A DNA stretch of 64,000 bases, taken from the NCBI GenBank assembly GCA_030606485.1, contig JAUWGH010000002.1, positions 62,001 to 126,000 on the forward strand, given 5' to 3'. The DNA is from Promethearchaeota archaeon (lineage in GTDB: Archaea; Asgardarchaeota; Lokiarchaeia; Sigyniarchaeales; SOKP01). The notes below the pieces were generated by a model. The model searched no databases. It worked only from the letters and a program-made list of their open reading frames with translations, and was not told the origin of the DNA. Position 1 is the first letter of the stretch, and every line of letters begins with the position of its first letter. The position numbers and the translations under genes were made by a program. Of this stretch, positions 45,832-53,144 are shown one piece after another.

Positions 45832-47295
45832 TTATTCTCCAATTTTAGTGCCACAAACTCCACAAAATTTGGCTTTTGCTGGAATTTTACTACCACAATA
45901 AGCACAAATCTTGGATTTTGCTGGTGTAGTTATTGAAGAACCACCGACTGCTCTTCCTTCTCTTTTACCTCCACAATTCCGACAAAATTGGTCATTCGGT
46001 TTAAGTTCTGAACCACAACGAACACAAGTAACTGATGGTGTAGGTTTTACCTTTACATATGGCGATTTAGCTGATGGTTTAGAAGGTGCTTTTGCTTTCA
46101 GTTTCTTTTGGCTTCTTCTAGCTAATACTGCTGCAATAATGACTATACAGACGATTATTCCGATTATTATCAATATTGGTCGAAAGTCAATCCATCTATC
46201 AATAGAATTAACCCCTGTATCGTAACTCACATCAAAAGTAACTGATGTGGATTCTTCTGGTGAATTCATTGGGTCGAAATAAACGAAAAAGTACCAATTA
46301 CCATCATTAGGAGCAGTGATTGAGGTTTCAGAAATCATATCGACTGCTTCCACATAATATTCTGCCTCTGTTAGGTCTATTACGTCAGTAGCAGTATAAT
46401 TAACAATAAATTCAACATCAACTGCAGTAATTTCTTTATTATACCATACGAGATAATAATCCTTAGCTCCCATAGATGCAGTAATTAATAACGATCCGCT
46501 ATCTGCCATTGTACTATTTATTTCTAATTCGAATGAATAACTATCATACGAGTTCCATTCATTTAAATTATATCCATCAGCAATGAAGAAATCTATAGGA
46601 TTACTCGCATTAAAATCATAATCAATTGTCGATCCTGGTTTTAAATATAGTGAATAGTACTCATAGCCATCAGAATGGACAAGAAATTGATCACTAAAAG
46701 ATCCAGACTTAGTTGTTAAAGGGAATGATTCAAATGGTTGATCCCAAATGGCAAAACTGATTTTACTGGGCGATGATTGGACAGAAAAAGTGATTTCATT
46801 TCCTTGATTTATATTTTCATATTCATACCAATATTCATTATAATATAATGTCTCCGTTGAACGATAATTTACAACACCAGATGTATCTGCATTACCAAAA
46901 GGAAATGCCATAGCAATACCGAGTAATGGAAGTGCTATCAATGCAAATATAATAATAAAAATTATACCTCCACCAACGTATACAGGAGAATAATACCAAG
47001 GGCGATAATAATACCCTGACCACCAGGGATGATACCACCATCTTCGGTACCAAGGTCGGTAATAAGGGTAATACCAATGTCTGTAATGTCTACCATAACG
47101 TCTATAAGATCTGTGTCTATAAGGTCCTTGTGTGCTTCTAGTTACTGTTCGTCTAGCACCTGTTCGACCAAAAGGTCTTCCACTCGTACGTCCACGACTA
47201 CTTCGAAAACTGGCACCACCCCCACGAAATCCACCACCTCTAAAACCACCGCCACCACGACTACCACCACCACGACCACCGCCACCACGCGGCAT
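45832..47295 (-). CDS. Two-helix membrane protein with Arg/Gly-rich and Tyr/Trp/Arg-rich N-terminus and C-terminal zinc ribbons
   Basis: ATG at 47295 is chosen (MPRGGGGRGGG); it lies 1 nt after the stop of the upstream CBS gene, and the longer start would begin inside that gene. Residues 1-40 are RGG/FRGGG repeats, and residues 60-110 are packed with Arg, Tyr and Trp (RPWYRRWWYHPWW). A membrane helix follows (GGIIFIIIFALIALPLLGIAMAF), then an extracellular beta domain of about 230 residues with N-glycosylation-like sites, a second helix (ILIIIGIIVCIVIIAAVLA) and two zinc ribbons (CVRCGSELKP...CRNCG, CAYCGSKIP...CGVCG). By topology both tails are cytosolic. RGG and aromatic-Arg segments elsewhere mediate RNA binding or condensates; the role here is unknown. 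Confidence 0.8.
   Translation of the reverse strand: MPRGGGGRGGGSRGGGGFRGGGFRGGGASFRSSRGRTSGRPFGRTGARRTVTRSTQGPYRHRSYRRYGRHYRHWYYPYYRPWYRRWWYHPWWSGYYYRPWYYSPVYVGGGIIFIIIFALIALPLLGIAMAFPFGNADTSGVVNYRSTETLYYNEYWYEYENINQGNEITFSVQSSPSKISFAIWDQPFESFPLTTKSGSFSDQFLVHSDGYEYYSLYLKPGSTIDYDFNASNPIDFFIADGYNLNEWNSYDSYSFELEINSTMADSGSLLITASMGAKDYYLVWYNKEITAVDVEFIVNYTATDVIDLTEAEYYVEAVDMISETSITAPNDGNWYFFVYFDPMNSPEESTSVTFDVSYDTGVNSIDRWIDFRPILIIIGIIVCIVIIAAVLARRSQKKLKAKAPSKPSAKSPYVKVKPTPSVTCVRCGSELKPNDQFCRNCGGKREGRAVGGSSITTPAKSKICAYCGSKIPAKAKFCGVCGTKIGE
47200..47293 (-). repeat. Triplet-like GGT/GGC repeats coding for the RGG segment
   Basis: On the plus strand the region reads as repeated ccaccac/accgcc units; on the coding strand it gives Gly-Gly-Arg/Phe repeats. 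It is by far the most GC-rich stretch of its neighbourhood. Open frames on the other strand over it are artefacts. Confidence 0.75.
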
Positions 47296-47296
47296 T

Positions 47297-48310
47297 TTAC
47301 ACCGACACCTCAACTGTGGAAGACTTAGAAATTCCTTTTTGACGGAACAAATAGTTACGATTGATAGCCAGAAGAAATAGTAATATAGAAGTAATTGACA
47401 TAAATAATCCTATACCATCAATCAATACATTAACAGGAGGTGCTGCAGTCATAAATCCAATAATGAAAAATACCCATTCAAGAATCATAAAAACAATAAT
47501 TAACCATGGAATCACTGTTCGCACAATTCGCCCTGTTTTAATATTCCTAGCATCAGAAAAACTTGTATAAATTAAAGAGAATAAACCTATAATACCTATA
47601 ATTAGTATTGAGAAACTACAAGTAACTAATATTGCCCATATAAAACCATTCCTAGCTATTAAATTACTTAATGGAAAAAAGAAATCCGTACCACGCGCTT
47701 CAAATAGATAAAAAGTAATTTCTCCTCCTCTAATTTCAGCCATGCCAAAGAAATTCATGAGATCTGTTTGATTTGCAGAAAAGTATCCAAAAACTCCAAC
47801 AAGAGGTAAAAGGATACCTAAAACAAATGCCAATATTGAACATACACTAGTAAACCAAAATTCTGCGTTTTTGGGATCGGCAACTGGAATAAGGCCTATA
47901 TCATCTTCACTTACATCAGGAATATAATCCCAACAGTCTTGAATTGTACATACACCAATAAGCTTTTCTTTTTCAACCACTGGAACTACATTAACTTGTA
48001 AATCGCGCATTCTTGTAAATGCTTCGAAAACGGGAGTATCTAACGACACAGAAGTAATTGTATACATTGCTGAAATTACCTTTGCAGATTTTGGGTCAAT
48101 ACCTTCTGCAACTACATTCTGGACAATATCAAAATCAGCTACAACCCCAAGGATCTTATTTGACTCCTTTTCAACTACTACTAAATCCGGCACTCCCAGC
48201 TCTTTCATTTTCTTGGCAGCATCTTGAATTGAGGCGTTAGAATCAATTATACCATATTCATCATCGATAATTAAATCCCGGACAAAATATTCTTTTTTAG
48301 ATTTGCTCAT
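47297..48310 (-). CDS. CBS-domain membrane protein
   Basis: ATG at 48310 (MSKSKKEYFV) is preferred over the one 4 codons upstream. Residues 10-140 form two CBS domains (MKELGVPDLVVVEKESNKILGVVADFDIV, then MRDLQVNVVPVVEKEKLIGVCTIQDCWDYIP), which bind adenine nucleotides in many proteins. Four membrane helices follow (FTSVCSILAFVLGILLPLVGVFGYF, FIWAILVTCSFSILIIGIIGLF, VIPWLIIVFMILEWVFFIIGF, LFMSITSILLFLLAI). It may sense energy status and act on a membrane partner. The Arg/Gly-rich membrane protein gene starts 1 nt after its stop, so the two are probably made together. Confidence 0.85.
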   Translation of the reverse strand: MSKSKKEYFVRDLIIDDEYGIIDSNASIQDAAKKMKELGVPDLVVVEKESNKILGVVADFDIVQNVVAEGIDPKSAKVISAMYTITSVSLDTPVFEAFTRMRDLQVNVVPVVEKEKLIGVCTIQDCWDYIPDVSEDDIGLIPVADPKNAEFWFTSVCSILAFVLGILLPLVGVFGYFSANQTDLMNFFGMAEIRGGEITFYLFEARGTDFFFPLSNLIARNGFIWAILVTCSFSILIIGIIGLFSLIYTSFSDARNIKTGRIVRTVIPWLIIVFMILEWVFFIIGFMTAAPPVNVLIDGIGLFMSITSILLFLLAINRNYLFRQKGISKSSTVEVSV

Positions 48311-48396
48311 AAAATACACCAATTCATTATTATTGGTTGTAAATTATACTTAAACTTAGATATATAAATGTTATTTTCATAAAATATTAAAAAACT

Positions 48397-48417
48397 TCCA
48401 AAAAAAAGAAAAAAAAG
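48397..48417 (-). terminator. T-rich terminator downstream of the cyclin-fold gene
   Basis: Read on the minus strand, the stop of the gene that ends at 48418 is followed by runs of T (ctttttttt, cttttttttt). This is a typical archaeal poly-T terminator. No hairpin is seen. Confidence 0.5.
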
Positions 48418-49044
48418 TTAAATAAAAACTTCCTTTTGTATTTTTACGTAATTATTATACTCCTTTAACTCACTTGATATAAGTTCATAAATAATCTCAT
48501 AAATCTGCCGAAATAATTCATCATGAAAAATCTGCATTTCAAAAATTGTCATAGTAGTTAGTTTTTCACTTAAAAGCTGTGCATCTATAGGAATACTACA
48601 GTAAAAAAATTGCATCAATGCCTCCTGACACTCCTTTTCAACAATATTTTTAATAATTTTCAAACCCAAATCGAGTGGGTCCAAAAAATATGGATAATTT
48701 CTATCATCTAAAATTTTCCTGAAACCTAACTTCTTGATTATTTCATTAACACAATAATCAAGAGAACCCTCCTCAATCATATATAAACCACAAAACTTCG
48801 ATTTTTTCTTGTGCATTGGGAAAGATAAGGGATGACGCTGGGCAATATATAAAGCAGCAACAAAATAATTTAAAATATTCTGAGGAATTTTTCCTTCCTG
48901 TAAATATCGAAACATAATTGAAGATGTATAAACTGAGATTTTTTTCGGAACTCCAAGATCTTCAAGATGCGATTGTCCTTTATTAATTATCTCAACAATT
49001 ACTCTCTCTTTTGTATTAATTAATTCCAACATCCAACCACACAA
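48418..49044 (-). CDS. Cyclin-fold, TFB-like protein without zinc ribbon (tentative)
   Basis: This 208-residue helical protein has a segment like the first TFIIB/TFB cyclin repeat: INKGQSHLEDLGVPKKISVYTSSIMFRYLQEG, then NILNYFVAALYIAQRHPLSFP (TFB has AALYIACR). A second repeat may begin at LDYCVNEIIKKLGF. The N-terminal zinc ribbon and B-reader of TFB are absent. It could be a shortened TFB paralogue or a cyclin-like regulator. It is divergent from the ribbon-helix-helix gene at 49244, and the two share an operator-like region of about 200 nt. Confidence 0.6.
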   Translation of the reverse strand: MCGWMLELINTKERVIVEIINKGQSHLEDLGVPKKISVYTSSIMFRYLQEGKIPQNILNYFVAALYIAQRHPLSFPMHKKKSKFCGLYMIEEGSLDYCVNEIIKKLGFRKILDDRNYPYFLDPLDLGLKIIKNIVEKECQEALMQFFYCSIPIDAQLLSEKLTTMTIFEMQIFHDELFRQIYEIIYELISSELKEYNNYVKIQKEVFI

Positions 49045-49098
49045 CCTCTAACAAAAATTTATTTCTGATATAAATATTTTTGTACGATCCATATATCA

Positions 49099-49164
49099 CA
49101 CTTTTAATATTTAAATATGATCATAAAAGTGACATTTAGGTGACATTTTAGAAACATTTAAATA
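49099..49164 (+). promoter_or_regulatory. Divergent promoter/operator region with inverted and direct repeats
   Basis: An inverted repeat CACTTTTA (49099-49106) and TAAAAGTG (49124-49131) flanks a symmetric TATTTAAATA TATA-like element. Directly after it stand tandem copies GTGACATTTAG (49129) and GTGACATTTTAG (49140), then a second TATA-like TTTAAATA (49157-49164). This lies between the cyclin-fold gene (minus) and the possible ribbon-helix-helix gene (plus). Repeats overlapping TATA boxes suggest autoregulation, perhaps by the 49244 product. This is an inference. Confidence 0.55.
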
Positions 49165-49243
49165 GACATTCTTTTTTTATAATTTTGTCGGAGAAAAAAA
49201 AATATATAAAAAAAAATAAAAAAAAGTATTAGGTTTAAAAAAA

Positions 49244-49663
49244 ATGCCAGAACCAATAAAAACTGAAACCATACGAATTTATGCCACATTAGAGTCCTTT
49301 TATGCAAAGATAGTTGAAAATTTAGTTGGTGTTTTTGGTAAGAGTCATTCAGGCGTTATTAATGATATCGTTAAAGATTGGATCAATGAACATATGGAAG
49401 AGTTAAAAAATGTTTATGGAATAGATGTAGTTGGGATACGACATGAATTACAGTGGGCACTCGTAGAGAAAAAAGCGGATGATATATTAAAGATTTTAAA
49501 TGAAGTCAAGGAAGTTATAAAGGGAATAAAACGGATGAAGATTGATGATTTGGGCGAGCTTGTAGGCTTAAATAGATCAAATTTATTGAAGTTGATTATT
49601 AAAAATAATGATAAGTTAAATGTTGTAATAGATGGAGATTATATTTCTCCTAAAAAGGATTAA
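49244..49663 (+). CDS. Ribbon-helix-helix-like protein (possible antitoxin or repressor)
   Basis: In this 139-residue protein, residues 5-48 have a CopG/RHH-like pattern: a short strand ETIRIYATLESF, then helices AKIVENLVGVFG and HSGVINDIVKDWINEHMEEL. The rest is helical with a Lys-rich part (LKILNEVKEVIKGIKRMKIDDLGELVGLNRSNLLKLIIKNN) that may be a second DNA-contacting unit. It is followed 43 nt later by a small gene of 76 codons, and it has repeat-containing DNA upstream. A regulator with autoregulation or a toxin-antitoxin pair is possible. The fold call is tentative. Confidence 0.65.
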   Translation: MPEPIKTETIRIYATLESFYAKIVENLVGVFGKSHSGVINDIVKDWINEHMEELKNVYGIDVVGIRHELQWALVEKKADDILKILNEVKEVIKGIKRMKIDDLGELVGLNRSNLLKLIIKNNDKLNVVIDGDYISPKKD

Positions 49664-49706
49664 AAAAAGAAGAATTTAATATAAAAGGTGAAAAAAAATT
49701 AAAGTC

Positions 49707-49937
49707 GTGAGATTAAGGTATGATAGGAATGAAATACAGAAAGAAAATGTTCGAGATTTGGTGCGAAATACAGATTTTATAGAGCAATCTTATGTTTGGG
49801 AAAACTTTTTTGTCATACAATTCTCTAAACAATATTTAGAAAAATACGGAGAAGTTATGAAAGATGTTCCGGTATGGAATGATGCTTTTAGTATATCTGA
49901 ATTAAAATCTGAATTAAAAGACTATCTCTTTTTATAA
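49707..49937 (+). CDS. Small uncharacterised protein
   Basis: This 76-residue protein starts at GTG (AGATTAAGG follows), with an aaaggtg ribosome-binding-like site 18 nt upstream. It is acidic and mixed alpha/beta (FIEQSYVWENFFVIQFSKQYLEKYGEVMKDVP). No family is recognised. Its position behind the possible ribbon-helix-helix gene suggests a shared transcript, like a toxin or effector gene behind its repressor. That is only an inference from gene order. Confidence 0.5.
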   Translation: MRLRYDRNEIQKENVRDLVRNTDFIEQSYVWENFFVIQFSKQYLEKYGEVMKDVPVWNDAFSISELKSELKDYLFL

Positions 49938-50098
49938 AAATAAATATTTTATATTTAATGAATAAGCTGCAATAATTAATCTAATTCTTCTAAAATTAAA
50001 ATCAAGGATAGATTAATTTTTCTTTCCAATAATTTTTTTTAAAACATTTAAATAATCAAAAGTATTAAATATTATTTATTAAACAAAGGGGCGTGTTT

Positions 50099-50926
50099 AT
50101 GAAACAAGATAAAACAACTAAAAATATTGATAATATTGGTAATGCTTTTCTTAAAATTGGTAATTTTATAATAATTGGACTTATAATTTTTGCAATTGGG
50201 TTTGCAATAAGTTTTTTTTAGATTTGGATAGGATGGGTCATTGGAAATTTTGTTAGTTTTTTTGTTTTTGGCTTTGTTTTTTTAGTTTGGGTTGTTGTGT
50301 TGTTTATTTTTTTTCTAATGGTTATTAGAATTTTAATTGCAGCGATAGCAATTCGAGAGAAGAATATTATTATATTTTCTATTCTTTACTTCTGTTCATA
50401 TTTAGCATTCTTAATTACTATAATTTTTTCGTCTAAAATAATTGTGGATTGGATAATTGATCTTTTTGCAAGCAGTAAATTATATTGGCCATGGGATATG
50501 ACAACAAGATTGTTTACAACCTTCTTAAACCCATTTTGGACAATTTATATTGGACTTAATGTTAATTTTTTATTTCAATTTGTTTCTTGGCTCTTTTTTA
50601 AAAATTACTTTGAAAATTTTCCTGGAACTTATAATTGGAAAAAAAAAGCAATTAAAAAGAGCAATTTAAATATGGTTTTTTCAGTAATTGGTATAGTTCC
50701 ATTTTTAAATCTCATTGCTTTCGTAATAATAGCCATAAATTTGTTTGGATTAGGAACCTCAATAAGTCTTATTTATATAAAAGATTCAACTCAACAAGAA
50801 CTAATCAAAACCACAACGGAAATGGCTACTGAGATCTCTACTAAACAAATTAAAAAATGTCCGAATTGTGGGAAATATAATAAATTTACTGCTGACTTTT
50901 GCATAGAATGTGGTAAAGAAATTTAG
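50099..50926 (+). CDS. Multi-pass membrane protein with C-terminal zinc ribbon; in-frame amber codon
   Basis: An ATG at 50099 with a good ribosome-binding site (aaaggggcg) opens a 40-codon frame (MKQDKTTKNIDNIGNAF...) ending with a membrane helix at TAG 50219. The same frame continues without another stop as IWIGWVIGNFVSFFVFGF and runs to 50926, although the second part has no ATG with a ribosome-binding site near its beginning; the first candidates are GTG/TTG around 50294-50297. The full product would be about 275 residues with several membrane helices and a zinc ribbon (CPNCGKYNKFTADFCIECG). Read-through, a recent nonsense mutation, or two separate products are possible. Confidence 0.65.
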
Positions 50927-51150
50927 AATCTTTAAATTAAATACTAATGAAGAAATAAAAGTTATTAGATATCAAGGCAAAACGTGTTATTATAAATAAA
51001 TTGATGCAGATGATTTAAAGCTATTCCACTTGTATTGCTACATAATTTATTGGAAATTTTACAAAGAAGTATCTTGAAAAGATTACCACCTTTAATTTAT
51101 AAAATATCTAGAACCATCTATTTACAAAAGAAAAATGATTAATTAGATAT

Positions 51151-52182
51151 TTAAATGGATATTTCTCGTTTCTTTAGACTCCATATACCAAAGAACAAAA
51201 GTAGTGCAGCGATTAAAACCCAAATCAATAGTGAAAAAATGGGCAAATAATAATTTGTCTTTTCTAAACCGCCGAGGTTTATTCCTTGATCAGGGTCTAT
51301 AGTTGATGTTAGACTATACACTCCAGTCAATTGTCCAAAAAGCATTTGCCAAGCTGCTGAAGGTGGGATAGCATTCAATGTTTCAATAAATAATACAAAA
51401 ACATTTCCTAAATGGTAGCCAAGGTCGAAGTGATAAATTTGGTATATTCCATAAAATTGTCCTATAAATATTCTAATTAGGAAAAATGCAATGAATGAAA
51501 AAATAACTAAAATAAATACGGTTATCGATACAGTTCTTGGTTTTTTGAATATTGAAGATAAGGCCATTGTAATACTAGTAAATAGAAATAGGATAAATAA
51601 GCTGTAAAAATATAAAGCAGTTAAGAATGGCAATAAACTGATAAAATGGTCAATATTTGCAGACTTCATTAATACACCAATCCATCCAAGAGTAAAGATG
51701 GAAATAAAGCTAATTAACATTCCATAAAAAATGACCGCTATATATTTACCTAAGAAAATTTTAATTCTACTTATCGGTTTACTCACTAAAATCAACATTG
51801 TTCCTGATTTAACTTCTTCAGCAATAAGGGACGAGCCAGAAAAACCTATCATCAACGCAAAAAAAATTCCTAGCGTGAAAAAGAATGCGGGAAAAAGTAT
51901 CGCAATACTAATTATTGTTGCAGCATGATGTGTTGAGATTAAACCGAAATCGACACCTGTTGGAAGAAATATAAAAATAGTTGGAACAAAAAGCAAAAAT
52001 ATAATTGTAATTATTAATTTTTTCAGCGAGTAAATGTCAAAAAACGTTTTCTTGATTACAATAAATATTTTTTTTGAAATATATTTACTAAACCACGATT
52101 TAATTGGTTGTAATACTTTATTGTTAAATCCATCGACTTTGGGCTTAATCTCATCAGTTAAGTTTAATTTATTGCTTTTCAT
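51151..52182 (-). CDS. ABC-2 type transporter permease
   Basis: This 343-residue protein has about six membrane helices and an ABC-2 permease layout: a long cytosolic N-terminus, helix 1 (LKKLIITIIFLLFVPTIFIFL), FSGSSLIAEEVKSGTMLILVSKPISRIKIFLGKY (the conserved E-x-x-x-G-T/S...P-x-S-R motif) and later helices. Its ATG overlaps the stop of the ATPase gene by 4 nt (ATGA type), so the two are translationally coupled. It would form the channel of an exporter. Confidence 0.9.
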   Translation of the reverse strand: MKSNKLNLTDEIKPKVDGFNNKVLQPIKSWFSKYISKKIFIVIKKTFFDIYSLKKLIITIIFLLFVPTIFIFLPTGVDFGLISTHHAATIISIAILFPAFFFTLGIFFALMIGFSGSSLIAEEVKSGTMLILVSKPISRIKIFLGKYIAVIFYGMLISFISIFTLGWIGVLMKSANIDHFISLLPFLTALYFYSLFILFLFTSITMALSSIFKKPRTVSITVFILVIFSFIAFFLIRIFIGQFYGIYQIYHFDLGYHLGNVFVLFIETLNAIPPSAAWQMLFGQLTGVYSLTSTIDPDQGINLGGLEKTNYYLPIFSLLIWVLIAALLLFFGIWSLKKREISI

Positions 52183-53144
52183 TTTTTAATATCCTCCTTC
52201 TTTGCCATAATTTCCATAAAAATATCCTGTAATGATAATTCAGGCTGATGGAAGCTATATAAAGTTGCCTTATTTTTGATTAGCATTTGGGGTATTAGTT
52301 CTCTGAGTTTATCTTGATCTTTTGGTATAATATGAATTTTTCCATCGATTTCTTCAATTCTAACTTTCGAAATAAAATCTATATTTTTTAACATTTCTAA
52401 GAATTTTTCATTCATATCAGTGTCTAAAATATATAAATTACTAACATAACTTTTCTTAATATTCTTAATTGAATCAGATATGACAATTTTACCATGGTTT
52501 ATCATTGTAACATCCTCACACATCTGTTCAATTTCAGATAAAATATGACTTGAAACAAATACGCTTACTTTATCAGATAAGTCCCTAATTTTTTTAATAA
52601 CATCTGCTCTCCCAAGTGGATCTAAATTAGCCGTGGGCTCATCTAAGATTAAAACTTTAGGATCATGTATTAAGGCTGCTGCAATACCAATTTTTTGCTT
52701 CATTCCACTAGAATATTTGCTAATTTCCCGGTTTCGTGCGTCAAACAAATCAAAATAATCTAATAATTCTTGAGCCTTTCTTTTTGCTTCTTTTGATTTT
52801 AAGCCACCCAATTGCCCCATGTATATTAAATAATCTTCACCAGTCATATCTTCATAAAAAACAGGATCTTGGGGGAGAAAGCCGATTACTTGTTTAGCTG
52901 CAACAGACCCGGCTTTTTTTCCTCTTATTTTTGCCTTTCCTTCCGAAATTGAAATAGCACCTACCAACATATTATAAGTAGTTGTCTTTCCTGCTCCATT
53001 AGGTCCAAGAAATCCATGAACCCCGGGTTTTACACGGAGATCAATTTTTGATACCGCTTCTAACGCTTCTTTACCCTTTCCATAAATTTTTGTTAATCTT
53101 TCACTCCATACTTCATAATTGATTTTCAAATTTTTTTGTATCAT
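52179..53144 (-). CDS. ABC transporter ATP-binding protein
   Basis: This 321-residue ATPase has all nucleotide-binding motifs: Walker A GPNGAGKTT near residue 49, Q-loop LPQDPVFYEDMTGEDYL, signature SSGMKQKIGIA near 145, Walker B KVLILDEPTANLDPLG near 165 and switch histidine SSHILSEIEQ. It belongs to the ABC-2 exporter (DrrA/CcmA-like) group. It begins right after the stop of the giant surface protein gene and overlaps the permease gene. The C-terminal 80 residues form an accessory domain. Confidence 0.94.
   Translation of the reverse strand: MIQKNLKINYEVWSERLTKIYGKGKEALEAVSKIDLRVKPGVHGFLGPNGAGKTTTYNMLVGAISISEGKAKIRGKKAGSVAAKQVIGFLPQDPVFYEDMTGEDYLIYMGQLGGLKSKEAKRKAQELLDYFDLFDARNREISKYSSGMKQKIGIAAALIHDPKVLILDEPTANLDPLGRADVIKKIRDLSDKVSVFVSSHILSEIEQMCEDVTMINHGKIVISDSIKNIKKSYVSNLYILDTDMNEKFLEMLKNIDFISKVRIEEIDGKIHIIPKDQDKLRELIPQMLIKNKATLYSFHQPELSLQDIFMEIMAKKEDIKK

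Noticed and set aside
47029-47380. Open frames on the plus strand rich in Thr/Ser and Pro
   Set aside because: They are antisense to the RGG and Tyr/Trp segments of the real minus-strand gene and are pure codon-repeat artefacts.
50219-50221. General reassignment of UAG in this organism
   Set aside because: Several clear genes in the window end with TAG, including the HdrB/D-like, MvhD and giant FG-GAP genes, so amber is a normal stop here. A single read-through case remains possible.
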